This document shows positions 13,429 through 22,429 of a stretch of DNA of 28,429 nt, piece after piece. The DNA comes from UMGS1766 sp963597355 (lineage in GTDB: Bacteria > Bacillota > Clostridia > Oscillospirales > Oscillospiraceae), in the NCBI GenBank assembly GCA_963597355.1, contig CAVBPR010000023.1, forward strand, positions 1-28,429, written 5' to 3'. Numbering within the stretch: the stretch's first letter is position 1; each line of letters opens with the position of its first letter. The position numbers and the translations under genes were made by a program. Below the pieces are notes generated by a model, which did not search any database, was not told where the DNA came from, and worked only from the letters and a program-made list of their open reading frames with translations.

Positions 13429-14547
13429 ATGAAATTTTCCTGCGAAAAAGCGCTTTTGCAAAGCGCCATTTCCGTCGCCTCTCGGGCTGTCAGCCCCAAA
13501 AGCTCCATCTCGGCTCTGGAAGGCATCCATGTCAGCGCAACAGACGAACTGCGGCTGACGGGCTACAACCTCTCCACCGGTATCCGCACCATCGTTGCCG
13601 CCGACGTCACCGAACCGGGCACGCTGGTTCTGGACGCCCGTCTGTTTGGCGAGATTATCCGCCGCCTTCCTGACGATGTCGTCTACGTCTCCACCGACAA
13701 TCTGATGGTCAACATTCAGTGCGGTTCCAGTGAGTTCAACATCATGGGCATGGATCCGGAGGATTTCCCGGAGCTTCCCCTGGTGGAATACGAGCACACG
13801 GTGGAGCTGCCCCGGAACCTGCTGAAAAGCATGATCACTCAAACCCTCTTCGCCGTCTCCACCAACGAAAGCCGCCCCATTCACACCGGTGCGCTCTTTG
13901 AAGTGGACGACAACAAGCTCCTCACCGTGGTCTGCGTGGACGGCTACCGCCTGGCACTGCGGAGAGAAACCGTGGAGGAAATCACCGGCAAACCCAATTT
14001 CTCCTTCGTCTGCCCCGCCGCTGCCCTCAGCGAGGTGGAGAAGATTTGTGGCGAGAGTGAAGACAACGCCACCATTGTGGTGGGTTCCCGCCATGTGATG
14101 TTCAAAGCCGGCAGCACCATGCTGGTGGCCCGGAAGCTGGAAGGTCAGTTCCTGGATTACCGCAACGCCATTCCCACCACCCACAAAATTATTATGGTGG
14201 CGGACAAGCGGCAGCTGCAGAATTGTATTGAGCGAGTCAGCCTGATCATCACCGAAAAACAGAAAAGCCCCATCCGCTGCCACTTCGGCAAGGATGAAAT
14301 GACCGTGGAAGTAAAAACCGCCCTCGGCGACGCCCACGACACCTGCCTCATGTCCGGTGACGGGCAGGATCTGGAGATCGGCTTTAACAACAAATTTATG
14401 CTGGATGCCCTGAAGGCCGCCCCCATTGATGTAGTGAACCTTTGCCTCAACGGCCCGGTCACCCCCTGCATCATCACCCCCAATGTGGCGGAAAAGGACA
14501 ACTTCCTCTACATGGTTCTGCCGGTTCGTCTCCGGGCAGAGGGCTGA
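13429..14547 (+). CDS. dnaN: DNA polymerase III beta subunit (sliding clamp)
   Basis: The ring-shaped processivity clamp, 372 residues, typical family length. It begins MKFSCEKALLQSAISVASRA, with 'STNESRPIHTGALFEV' near the middle and 'CVDGYRLALRRE' (about 165-176). The C-terminus ends in the clamp signature MVLPVRLRAEG, matching the family's 'MPMRL' hydrophobic-cleft end. ATG 13429 is chosen over a frame-open upstream start that would extend through oriC. GGAGG (13412-13416) precedes it with a rather long 12-base gap. It is the first gene of the run dnaN-yaaA-recF-remB-gyrB-gyrA. The fusion of three clamp domains is evident from length and internal pseudo-repeat. Confidence 0.98.
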   Translation: MKFSCEKALLQSAISVASRAVSPKSSISALEGIHVSATDELRLTGYNLSTGIRTIVAADVTEPGTLVLDARLFGEIIRRLPDDVVYVSTDNLMVNIQCGSSEFNIMGMDPEDFPELPLVEYEHTVELPRNLLKSMITQTLFAVSTNESRPIHTGALFEVDDNKLLTVVCVDGYRLALRRETVEEITGKPNFSFVCPAAALSEVEKICGESEDNATIVVGSRHVMFKAGSTMLVARKLEGQFLDYRNAIPTTHKIIMVADKRQLQNCIERVSLIITEKQKSPIRCHFGKDEMTVEVKTALGDAHDTCLMSGDGQDLEIGFNNKFMLDALKAAPIDVVNLCLNGPVTPCIITPNVAEKDNFLYMVLPVRLRAEG

Positions 14548-14561
14548 GAAAAGAGAGTATT

Positions 14562-14780
14562 ATGAATCAGAAAAACTATACGACCGAAATTACAACCGAA
14601 TTTATCCGCCTGCAGGATCTGCTGAAGTTCGAAGGGCTCTGCGAAACCGGCGGCATGGCAAAGGTTCGCATTCAGGAGGGCGAGGTGCAGGTCAACGGAG
14701 AGGTCTGCACCATGCGGGGAAAGAAACTGCGCAGCGGTGACAGCGTCACCATTGACGGCGTGACGGTGACCATTGCATGA
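14562..14780 (+). CDS. yaaA: S4-domain RNA-binding protein YaaA
   Basis: A 72-residue protein that is almost only an S4 RNA-binding domain. 'IRLQDLLKFEGLCETGGMAKVRI' is followed by 'EVQVNGEVCTMRGKKLRSGDSV', the classic S4 alpha-L motif. It lies between dnaN and recF, as in Bacillus, where relatives are linked to ribosome assembly (RlbA). The ATG is 14 bases after the dnaN stop with a GAGAAAAGAGAG site. Its stop overlaps the recF start (ATGA, 14777-14780), so translation of the two is coupled. Confidence 0.95.
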   Translation: MNQKNYTTEITTEFIRLQDLLKFEGLCETGGMAKVRIQEGEVQVNGEVCTMRGKKLRSGDSVTIDGVTVTIA

Positions 14781-15886
14781 GGGTAGATTCCCTCACTCTG
14801 GATCATTTCCGCAACTACACCCACACCGCCGTCTCCTTCGATCCCCGCATGAACGTGATCTGCGGCGAGAATGCCCAGGGAAAGACCAACCTGCTGGAGG
14901 CGGTGGCCTATCTCTCCACGGCGGCCAGCCATCGGGCCCATTCCGACAAAGAACTGATCGCCTTCGGGGAAGACCACGCCTTTCTCACCGGCAAAATTTT
15001 CTCCCGCCAGCGGGAATTTACTCTGGAAGCCGGTCTGCACCGGAATGCCCGGCGGCAGCTCAAGCGCAACGGCGTGAAGCTGCGCAGAGTCGGGGAGCTG
15101 GGCGAGGTGCTGAACACGGTGCTGTTCTGCCCGGAGGATCTGCTGCTGATCCGTTCCGGGGCGGCAGAACGGCGGCGGTTTCTGGACGACACCATTTCCC
15201 AGCTGCGTCCCCGTTACGGGGAGGCCCTGGCAGGATATAAAAAAGCGCTGGAAGCGAAAAACTTCATTCTCCGCAATCAGGAGCAGCGGCCGGATCTGCT
15301 GGCCACTCTGGACGACTTTTCCTATCAGCTTTGCCGCTATGGCGGCGCCATTGTCCGCTATCGGGCATATTTTGTTCAGAAATTATCCACCTGGGCACCG
15401 GCAATTCATCAGGAGTTCTCCGGCGGAAAGGAACTCCTTTCCCTTAGCTACACCACCGAGCCGGGGGTGGAACCCCTGGCTTCCGAGGCGGAGATCACCG
15501 CCGCCCTTTTAAACCGCTATGAAAGCCACCGCTCCGCAGAGCTGAGTGCGAAAAAATGCCTCACCGGCCCCCATCGGGACGATCTGACCGTGGACATCGA
15601 CGGGCGGAGCGCCCGTCAGTTTGCCTCTCAGGGTCAGACCCGCACCGCGGCCCTTTCCCTCAAACTGGCCCAGCGGGATCTGATGCGGGACGACCGGGGG
15701 GAATACCCGGTTTTGCTGCTGGACGATGTGCTCAGCGAGCTGGATGCCCGGCGGCAGGAATTTGTGCTCAACCACATTCAGGGGGGACAGGTCTTTCTGA
15801 CCTGCTGCGAGGAAGAGCGGCTGGGTGCTCTGGAAGGCGGCAAAGTCTTTCGGGTCAGCGGCGGTCAGGCCGCAGAGGAGGCATAA
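14777..15886 (+). CDS. recF: DNA replication and repair protein RecF
   Basis: An SMC-like ATPase of 369 residues that helps load RecA at gaps through RecOR. Walker A GENAQGKTN is at 30-38. The signature-side region 'LTGPHRDDL' (about 263-271) and the following 'ASQGQTRTAALSLKLAQ' are present. Walker B is LLLDDVLSELD (D316-D317). It starts at an ATG overlapping the yaaA stop by four bases and lacks an independent strong ribosome binding site, so it is translationally coupled. The gene order dnaN-yaaA-recF is conserved across Firmicutes. Confidence 0.98.
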   Translation: MRVDSLTLDHFRNYTHTAVSFDPRMNVICGENAQGKTNLLEAVAYLSTAASHRAHSDKELIAFGEDHAFLTGKIFSRQREFTLEAGLHRNARRQLKRNGVKLRRVGELGEVLNTVLFCPEDLLLIRSGAAERRRFLDDTISQLRPRYGEALAGYKKALEAKNFILRNQEQRPDLLATLDDFSYQLCRYGGAIVRYRAYFVQKLSTWAPAIHQEFSGGKELLSLSYTTEPGVEPLASEAEITAALLNRYESHRSAELSAKKCLTGPHRDDLTVDIDGRSARQFASQGQTRTAALSLKLAQRDLMRDDRGEYPVLLLDDVLSELDARRQEFVLNHIQGGQVFLTCCEEERLGALEGGKVFRVSGGQAAEEA

Positions 15887-15892
15887 AGGAAT

Positions 15893-16162
15893 ATGTATCT
15901 TCATCTGGGACAAAATACGGTGGTTCACGACGAGGAGGTCATCGGCATCTTCGATCTGGACATCACCAGCCAGTCTCTCCGCACCCGCCAGTTTCTCAAC
16001 CGGGCGGAGAAGCAGGGACAGGTGACTGCCGTCAGCGACGACATTCCGAAATCCTTTGTCATCACCGCCCCGAAAAAGAGGCGGGGCAGCCAGCGGGTGT
16101 TCATCTCCCAGCTGTCCACGGCCACCCTGCTCAAGCGCAGCGAGAGCGGCGAGCTGCTGTAA
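15893..16162 (+). CDS. remB: RemB/YaaB-family small protein
   Basis: An 89-residue protein starting MYLHLGQNTVVHDEEVIGIF, with the DUF370-like 'LDITSQSLRTRQFLNRAEKQGQV' body (in pieces) and a 'PKSFVITAPKK' C-terminal stretch. This matches RemB (YaaB), found between recF and gyrB in Bacillus and many clostridia, where it is named an extracellular-matrix regulator. The biochemical role is not settled, and a matrix role in this organism is unproven. An AAAGGA site precedes the ATG, seven bases after recF. A 64-base gap separates it from gyrB. Confidence 0.92.
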   Translation: MYLHLGQNTVVHDEEVIGIFDLDITSQSLRTRQFLNRAEKQGQVTAVSDDIPKSFVITAPKKRRGSQRVFISQLSTATLLKRSESGELL

Positions 16163-16226
16163 GACATAGAGGACGGAATGTCCCTTATCCATGTAAACAA
16201 ACCTTCAAAACAGGAGGAAAGATAGA

Positions 16227-18167
16227 ATGTCCGATTTATTAGAAAACGGAACTGCAACACAACACGAATACGGCGCCTCGGAAATTCAGGTGCTGGAGGG
16301 ACTGGACGCTGTCCGGAAACGCCCGGGCATGTACATCGGTTCCACCAGCGCCTCCGGTCTGCACCACCTGGTGTATGAGATCGTGGACAACTCCATTGAC
16401 GAGGCACTGGCAGGCTACTGCAACGAAATCCATGTGACCATCAACGAGGGCAACTCCATCACCGTTACCGACAACGGCCGTGGTATCCCCGTGGACATTC
16501 AGCCCCAGACCGGCAAACCGGCGCTGGAGGTGGTCTACACCATGCTCCATGCTGGCGGCAAGTTCGGCGGCGGCGGCTACAAGGTCTCCGGCGGTCTTCA
16601 CGGCGTGGGCGCCAGCGTGGTCAACGCCTGCTCTGCCTGGACGGAAGTTCGGGTGCACAAAAACGGCAGCATCTATGAGATGAAGTTTGCCCGGGGCAAG
16701 GTGACCCAGGAGATGACGGTGGTGGGCACCACCGACCACACCGGCACGGAAGTCGTGTTCCAGCCGGACCCGGAAATGTTCGAGGAGCTGGTCTATGACT
16801 ACGACACCCTTCACCGCCGGATGCGGGAGCAGGCCTTCCTCAACGCAGGTCTGAAAATCATCATGGAGGATGCCCGCATCGGTCAGGAAAAGCGGGAGGA
16901 AATGTGCTATGAGGGAGGCATTCGGGAGTTTGTCACCTTCATCAACGAAAACAAGACCCCCATCCATAACGATGTAATTTACATGGCCGGGGAGAAGGAC
17001 GACGCCATGGCGGAGGTGGCCCTGCAGTACACCGACGGCTACAGCGAAATCATTGTCTCCTTCGCAAACAACATCCACACCCCCGAGGGCGGCATGCACG
17101 AGGAGGGCTTCAAACGGGCCATCACCACTGTGCTGAACAACTACGGCAAAAAGACCAAGCTGCTCAAGGACGATGAGAAGGTTTCCGGCGACGACTGCCG
17201 GGAGGGTCTTACCTGCGTGATTTCCGTCAAGCTGACGGAGGCCCAGTTCGAGGGCCAGACCAAGGCCAAGCTGGGCAACAGCGAAATCCGCACCCTGGTC
17301 AACGCGGTGGTCACCGAGAAAATGAGCGAATTCCTGGAGGAGAACCCTGCCATCGGCAAGGTCATTCTGGAAAAGGCAATGACCGCCAGCAAGGCCCGTG
17401 AGGCCGCCCGCCGGGCGAGAGAGGAAGTGCGGCGGAAGAACGCACTGGAAGGCTCTACCATGCCGGACAAGCTGGCAGACTGCAACGAAACCGACCCCAC
17501 CCTCACCGAACTGTACATCGTCGAGGGCGACTCCGCAGGCGGCTCCGCCAAGGGCGGCCGGGACAGCCGTTTCCAGGCCATTCTGCCGCTGTGGGGCAAA
17601 ATGCTGAACGTGGAAAAGGCCCGGGCAGACAAGATTTACGGCAACGACAAGCTGACACCGGTCATCACCGCTCTGGGCGCCGGCCTGGGAGAGGACTTCG
17701 ACACCAGCAAGCTGCGCTATCACAAGGTGATCATCATGGCGGATGCCGACGTGGACGGCGCCCACATCCGCACCCTGCTGCTGACCTTCTTCTTCCGGTT
17801 CATGCGGCCGCTGATTGAGGAGGGCTATGTCTATGCCGCCGTGCCGCCTCTGTTCAAGCTCAGCCGGGGCAAGACCACCCGCCTTGCCTTCAGCGAGGAG
17901 GAACGGGACGCCATCTCCGCGGAGCTGCGTGGCGGCAACCCCAACGTGAAGGTGGACATCAGCCGCTTCAAAGGCCTTGGTGAAATGGACCCCCACGAGC
18001 TGTGGGAGACGACGATGGACCCCACCCGCCGCACCCTGCGCCAGATCACCATGGAGGACGCAGTGGCGGCCGACCAGATTTTCACCATTCTCATGGGCGA
18101 AAAGGTAGAGCCCCGTAAGGAATACATCGAAACCCACGCCCACTATGCGGTGAATTTGGACTACTAA
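16227..18167 (+). CDS. gyrB: DNA gyrase subunit B
   Basis: The ATPase subunit of gyrase, 646 residues. The GHKL ATPase domain carries EIVDNSIDEALAGYC (catalytic E51, Mg-binding N55) and 'GGLHGVGASVVNA' (about 124-136). The TOPRIM domain carries EGDSAGGSAKGG (E433) and the metal triad in ADADVDG (D506, D508, D510). The C-terminal 'RFKGLGEMDPHELWETTMDP' is the family end. A strong AGGAGG site precedes ATG 16227. GyrA follows after 19 bases. With the GyrA-box in its partner, this is gyrase and not topoisomerase IV. Confidence 0.98.
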   Translation: MSDLLENGTATQHEYGASEIQVLEGLDAVRKRPGMYIGSTSASGLHHLVYEIVDNSIDEALAGYCNEIHVTINEGNSITVTDNGRGIPVDIQPQTGKPALEVVYTMLHAGGKFGGGGYKVSGGLHGVGASVVNACSAWTEVRVHKNGSIYEMKFARGKVTQEMTVVGTTDHTGTEVVFQPDPEMFEELVYDYDTLHRRMREQAFLNAGLKIIMEDARIGQEKREEMCYEGGIREFVTFINENKTPIHNDVIYMAGEKDDAMAEVALQYTDGYSEIIVSFANNIHTPEGGMHEEGFKRAITTVLNNYGKKTKLLKDDEKVSGDDCREGLTCVISVKLTEAQFEGQTKAKLGNSEIRTLVNAVVTEKMSEFLEENPAIGKVILEKAMTASKAREAARRAREEVRRKNALEGSTMPDKLADCNETDPTLTELYIVEGDSAGGSAKGGRDSRFQAILPLWGKMLNVEKARADKIYGNDKLTPVITALGAGLGEDFDTSKLRYHKVIIMADADVDGAHIRTLLLTFFFRFMRPLIEEGYVYAAVPPLFKLSRGKTTRLAFSEEERDAISAELRGGNPNVKVDISRFKGLGEMDPHELWETTMDPTRRTLRQITMEDAVAADQIFTILMGEKVEPRKEYIETHAHYAVNLDY

Positions 18168-18186
18168 GAAAGGGGAGCAGATCACA

Positions 18187-20712
18187 ATGGCGAAAATGAA
18201 GCGGGATTATGATCCCGAAGAGATCCGCTACCCGGATCAGAAAATTACCCACTCCGACCTGGTTCGGGAGATGGAGAACAGCTATATTGAATATGCCATG
18301 AGCGTTATTGTCGGCCGTGCCCTGCCGGATGTGCGGGACGGTCTGAAGCCGGTGCACCGCCGGATTCTCTACGCCATGTACGAAGACAACCTGACCAGCG
18401 ACAAGCCCTTTAAAAAATCCGCCACCTGCGTGGGCGACGTGCTGGGTCGGTATCACCCCCACGGCGACACCAGCGTCTATGACGCCATGGTGCGTCTGGC
18501 GCAGGATTTCTCCATGCGCTACCAGCTGGTAGACGGCCACGGCAACTTCGGCTCCGTGGACGGCGACCCTGCCGCCGCCTACCGTTACACCGAGGCCCGC
18601 ATGAGCAAAATGGCGGCGGAAATGCTCCGGGACATCGACAAGGAAACCGTCGACTGGGACCCCAACTTTGACGAAACCCGCAAAGAGCCCCGGGTGCTCC
18701 CCAGCCGGTTCCCCAACCTGCTGGTCAACGGCTCCAGCGGCATCGCCGTTGGCATGGCCACCAACATTCCTCCCCACAACCTGCGGGAGGTGATTGACGC
18801 CTGCGTCTGCGTGCTGGACAATCCGGAAGCCGACCTGAACGACCTGATGCAGTACATCAAGGGCCCGGACTTCCCGACCCGGGGCATTATTATGGGCCGC
18901 AGCGGCATCCGCGCCGCCTATGCCACCGGTCGGGGCAAGATTGTCCTTCGTGCCCGGACGGAATTTGAGGAATTCGCCCACGACCGCACCCGCATCATCG
19001 TCACCGAGCTGCCTTATCAGGTGAATAAAAAACTGCTGGTGAAGAACATTGCCGAGCAGGTGCGGGACAAGCGGCTGGAGGGCATTTCCGGCCTGCGGGA
19101 CGAGTCCGACCGAAACGGCATGCGCATCGTCATCGAAATCAAGAAAGACGCCAATCCTCAGGTGGTGCTCAACCGCCTGTTTGCCCAGACCCAATTGCAG
19201 TCCTCCTTTGCCGTGATTATGCTGGCTCTGACGGACAACCAGAAGCAGCCCCGCATTTTCACCCTGCGGCACATGCTGGATGAGTACCTGTCCTTCCAGG
19301 AGGAGGTCATCACCCGCCGCACCATTTTCGACCGCCGGAAGGCCGCCGAACGGGCCCACCTGCTGGAGGGTCTGCTGATTGCCGAGGCCAACATCGACGA
19401 AGTGATCAAAATCATTCGGGAAAGCTACGACAACGCCAAGGAAAACCTGATGAACCGCTTCGGTCTGGACGACGTGCAGGCTCAGGCTATTCTGGACATG
19501 CAGCTCAAGCGGCTGCAGGGTCTGGAGGAAGAGAAGCTGCAAAACGAGTTTGACGAGCTGCAGAAAAAGATCGCCTACTATGACCAGCTGCTCAGCGACG
19601 AGACCATGCTGAAGGGCGTTTTGAAGGACGAGCTGATCGCCATTCGGGACAAGTTCGGCGACGACCGCCGCACGGAAATTGCCGAGGTGGAGGACGACCT
19701 GGACATCGAGGACCTGATCGAAGAGGAGGAGTGCGTGTTCACTCTGACCCAGCGGGGTTACCTCAAGCGCACCCCCGTCAGCGCCTACCGCACCCAGCGG
19801 AGAGGCGGCAAGGGCGTCAACGCCCAGACCCTGAAGGACGAGGACTATGTGAAGCACCTCTTCACCGCCTCTACCCACGACTTCCTGCTGTTCTTCACCA
19901 ACACCGGCAAGGTGCATCGGGTGAAGGGCTATCGGGTGCCGGAGGCAGGCCGCACCGCCAAGGGCACGCCCATCATCAATATGCTGCCCCTGGAGGACGG
20001 GGAGAAGGTTACCGCCATGCTCCACACCCGCTCTCTGGAGGAGGAAAATGCCTATCTGTTCATGGCCACCCGCATGGGCACCGTGAAGCGGATTGCCCTT
20101 TCCAGCATCAACACCGCCCGGAAGAGCGGCATCCGTGCCCTTGGTCTGGACGAGGGAGACGAGCTGCTGGGCGCCGCCGTTACCGACGGCAGCCGGGAAG
20201 TGCTGCTGCTGACCCACAACGGCATCGGCATCCGCTTCCACGAAAACGACGTGCGCATCATGGGCCGTGATGCCGTGGGCGTCCGGGGCATCCGGCTGAA
20301 GGATGGCGATTATGTGGTAGGCTGCGAGCTGGTGGATGAAGAGGGCGGAAAGCTCTTCTCCGTCACGGAAAACGGCTACGGCAAGCGCACCGATCCCTCG
20401 GAATTCTCCACCCAGAACCGGGGCGGCCTGGGCGTGAAAGCCTACCAGTGCACCGCAAAAACCGGCCCGGTGGCTGACGTTGCCATGGTCAAGGACGGGG
20501 AGGATCTGCTGATTATCTCTGACGACGGCACCATCATCCGCACTCAGGCAGAGGGCATCAGCGTAATCAGCCGGGCCACCCAGGGCGTTCGTGTGATGAC
20601 CGTGGGCGAAGGCGTGAAGGTGATCGGTCTGGCGGTTGCCATGCGGGATGAGGAGGAATCCGATTCCGAAGGGACGGCAGACGAAGCTGAAGCCCAGCAC
20701 ACCGAAGCGTAA
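18187..20712 (+). CDS. gyrA: DNA gyrase subunit A
   Basis: The breakage-reunion subunit, 841 residues. The catalytic tyrosine is Y134 in AAYRYTEARM. The quinolone region reads HPHGDTSVYDAM, with Thr95 at the position of E. coli Ser83 and Asp99 at Asp87. Thr is the wild-type residue in some clostridia, so this alone is not resistance. The C-terminal beta-pinwheel contains the GyrA-box QRRGGKG (537-543), which marks gyrase. The last 25 residues are acidic (DEEESDSEG...). The ribosome binding site is AAAGGGGAG. It ends the origin operon. The terminator stem just downstream is disrupted by a structured element. Confidence 0.98.
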   Translation: MAKMKRDYDPEEIRYPDQKITHSDLVREMENSYIEYAMSVIVGRALPDVRDGLKPVHRRILYAMYEDNLTSDKPFKKSATCVGDVLGRYHPHGDTSVYDAMVRLAQDFSMRYQLVDGHGNFGSVDGDPAAAYRYTEARMSKMAAEMLRDIDKETVDWDPNFDETRKEPRVLPSRFPNLLVNGSSGIAVGMATNIPPHNLREVIDACVCVLDNPEADLNDLMQYIKGPDFPTRGIIMGRSGIRAAYATGRGKIVLRARTEFEEFAHDRTRIIVTELPYQVNKKLLVKNIAEQVRDKRLEGISGLRDESDRNGMRIVIEIKKDANPQVVLNRLFAQTQLQSSFAVIMLALTDNQKQPRIFTLRHMLDEYLSFQEEVITRRTIFDRRKAAERAHLLEGLLIAEANIDEVIKIIRESYDNAKENLMNRFGLDDVQAQAILDMQLKRLQGLEEEKLQNEFDELQKKIAYYDQLLSDETMLKGVLKDELIAIRDKFGDDRRTEIAEVEDDLDIEDLIEEEECVFTLTQRGYLKRTPVSAYRTQRRGGKGVNAQTLKDEDYVKHLFTASTHDFLLFFTNTGKVHRVKGYRVPEAGRTAKGTPIINMLPLEDGEKVTAMLHTRSLEEENAYLFMATRMGTVKRIALSSINTARKSGIRALGLDEGDELLGAAVTDGSREVLLLTHNGIGIRFHENDVRIMGRDAVGVRGIRLKDGDYVVGCELVDEEGGKLFSVTENGYGKRTDPSEFSTQNRGGLGVKAYQCTAKTGPVADVAMVKDGEDLLIISDDGTIIRTQAEGISVISRATQGVRVMTVGEGVKVIGLAVAMRDEEESDSEGTADEAEAQHTEA

Positions 20713-20731
20713 AATTCCGTATGTAAAAAAA

Positions 20732-20755
20732 GGCAGGCGGCAACACCGCCTGCCT
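20732..20755. repeat. terminator-stem repeat, copy 1
   Basis: An inverted repeat GGCAGGCGG...CCGCCTGCC identical over 24 bp to the copy at 20986-21009. Seven A precede it, so leftward it would act as a terminator. Rightward it is followed by GAGCG and not a T-run. Confidence 0.9.
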
Positions 20756-20985
20756 GAGCGTGTCGAGTCTCTCGACACGCTCTCTCAGAAATGCACGCAT
20801 TTCTTCGATGGGATGCAGTCTGCTGCGCGCACTCGCTGCGCTCGCACACTTGCAGCCTGAGAAGTGTTTTTTCCGAGGTACATGCCCCCGAAAAAAAGAA
20901 TTTGGTTTTATTCCGTCCTCTGCGGATGACGGAACTCTGCGAAGCTTATGTGGGCAGAAATCGCAGATCTTTTTTTACAGACTGT

Positions 20986-21014
20986 GGCAGGCGGCAACAC
21001 CGCCTGCCTTTTTG
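20986..21014 (+). terminator. terminator-stem repeat, copy 2 (gyrA-side terminator)
   Basis: A second copy of the same hairpin (20986-21008), here followed by TTTTT. It would end rightward transcription from gyrA and the structured element. Confidence 0.85.
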
Positions 21015-21045
21015 AAAGTATTTGCAAAAGGGGAAAGAGGCCGCT

Positions 21046-22392
21046 ATGTCCGACACCAATTTCTATGACGCTCTGGCGGAGTTTGCCGCCCGGCAGCCCC
21101 TGCGGCTGTGCATGCCCGGTCACAAGGGGAAAGCTCTGCCCATGGAGGAGTGGAACGCCCTCGTCCCTCTGGATTTCACCGAGCTGACCCCCACCGGCGA
21201 CCTCTACGGGGGCAACGACTGGCTGGAGGACGCCCAGCGGCTGTGGGCATGGGACTGGGGGATGGACACCGCCTTTTTCGCCACCGGCGGCTCGACCCAG
21301 GGCATTTTCACCCTGCTGAATCTGTTTGCCCGTCCCGGGGATCGGGTGCTCATCGACCGGGTCAGTCACCGTAGCATCCACAACGCCTGTGCATTATTTG
21401 ATCTCCAGCCCCTGTGGCTGGAGCGTCCCTGGGAGGAAAATTGTGCCGTTACCGGTGCAATATCCCCAGAAACTGTGGAAAACATGCTGGCAAATCACCC
21501 GGACATCACCGCTGTGGTCATCACATCCCCCACTTATTACGGGGTTCTCTCCGACGTTGCCGCCATCGCTGACATCTGCCATGCCCACGGGGCAAAGCTG
21601 ATCGTCGACGGGGCGCACGGAGCCCACTTGCCGCTGGTGTTGCCGGAGCAGAAAAACTGCCTGCTGGGGTGCAATCCCTATGCCGCCTGCGACGGGGTGA
21701 CGGTTTCCGCCCACAAGACTCTGGCCGCCCCGGGACAGACCGCCGTGGTGTTTGCCAACGGAGTTTCGCTGGAGGAACTCCGGGCTTCCAGCGCCCTCAC
21801 CAGCACCACCTCTCCCAGCTTTGTCCTGCTGGCGGCGCTGGACAAACTGCGCCCCTGGCTGTGGGACAGTCGGGAGGAATGGCATCGGGCGGCAGGGCAG
21901 TGCGAAGCTCTGCGGCGGGACTATCCCTGCCTTCCCATAGAAAATGCAAAACTCGACCCCTGTCGGGTGGTGCTTCAGGTGGAGGAGGGAAAACAGCTGG
22001 CTCAGAGGCTGGAGGAGCAGAACGTGTATGTGGAAATGAGCGACCAGTACCATGTGGTGTGCATTTTCACCGCGGCGGACTCCGATGAGGATTTCCTCCG
22101 TTTCCGTCAAGTGCTGGACGGGCTGGGACTTTCCGGCAAACAACCGGCAAAAGCCACTTTGCCTGCGCCCCCGGTTCCCCGGCAGGTGCTTTCTCCCCGA
22201 CAGGCCCGGTTTGCACCCAAGGAAACCATCCGGCTGATGGAGGCCGAGGGATCAATTGCCGCCCAGCCGATTGCCCCCTATCCGCCGGGGGTGCCGGTGG
22301 TCGCCCCGGGAGAAGAGCTGACGAAAAAAACAATAGCCTATCTGAAAAGATTGTGTTATGATGATAATAGCGCGATTTTAACGGTAAAATAA
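21046..22392 (+). CDS. Orn/Lys/Arg decarboxylase-family PLP enzyme
   Basis: A fold-type I PLP enzyme of 448 residues. It opens with 'RLCMPGHKGKALP', typical of the Orn/Lys/Arg decarboxylase major domain. It has D188 in VDGAHGAHLP, which would pair with the PLP ring nitrogen, and the Schiff-base lysine K224 in VSAHKTLAAPGQTAV. A small C-terminal domain follows ('EAEGSIAAQPIAPYPPGVPVVAPGE', in pieces). It is the short form without the N-terminal wing domain, like Bacillus YaaO/SpeA. The substrate (arginine, lysine or ornithine) cannot be read from sequence. ATG 21046 is five bases after GGGAAAGAGG. HolB follows 37 bases later. In Bacillus tmk and two small genes lie between yaaO and holB; here they are absent. 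Confidence 0.93.
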   Translation: MSDTNFYDALAEFAARQPLRLCMPGHKGKALPMEEWNALVPLDFTELTPTGDLYGGNDWLEDAQRLWAWDWGMDTAFFATGGSTQGIFTLLNLFARPGDRVLIDRVSHRSIHNACALFDLQPLWLERPWEENCAVTGAISPETVENMLANHPDITAVVITSPTYYGVLSDVAAIADICHAHGAKLIVDGAHGAHLPLVLPEQKNCLLGCNPYAACDGVTVSAHKTLAAPGQTAVVFANGVSLEELRASSALTSTTSPSFVLLAALDKLRPWLWDSREEWHRAAGQCEALRRDYPCLPIENAKLDPCRVVLQVEEGKQLAQRLEEQNVYVEMSDQYHVVCIFTAADSDEDFLRFRQVLDGLGLSGKQPAKATLPAPPVPRQVLSPRQARFAPKETIRLMEAEGSIAAQPIAPYPPGVPVVAPGEELTKKTIAYLKRLCYDDNSAILTVK

Positions 22393-22429
22393 GAAAATGA
22401 ACGAGAAAATACAGGGAAAGGAACTGCCT

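Larger units (their letters stand above)
20713..21045. repeat. structured palindromic element between gyrA and decarboxylase gene
   Basis: This 333-bp non-coding stretch is bounded by two identical 24-bp copies of a GC-rich hairpin (20732-20755 and 20986-21009). Between them are: a perfect 12-bp stem GAGCGTGTCGAG / CTCGACACGCTC (20756-20782); a palindrome AGAAATGC-AC-GCATTTCT (about 20787-20804); a GCGAGCG/GC-rich repeat (about 20823-20850); a stem TTCCGTC/GACGGAA (20917-20940); and TCTGCGA/TCGCAGA (20936-20968). No ORF has a ribosome binding site. It looks like a miniature mobile or REP/MITE-like element; that is inference. Confidence 0.6.

Noticed and set aside
16239..18185. 648-residue leftward ORF across gyrB
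   Set aside because: A shadow of gyrB, by the same reasoning.
18454..18486. GyrA Thr95 as a quinolone-resistance mutation
   Set aside because: Thr at this position is wild type in some clostridia, and Asp99 is intact, so there is no basis to call resistance.
18091..20778. 895-residue leftward ORF across gyrA
   Set aside because: A shadow of gyrA caused by high GC codon structure. Low-complexity composition and no ribosome binding site.
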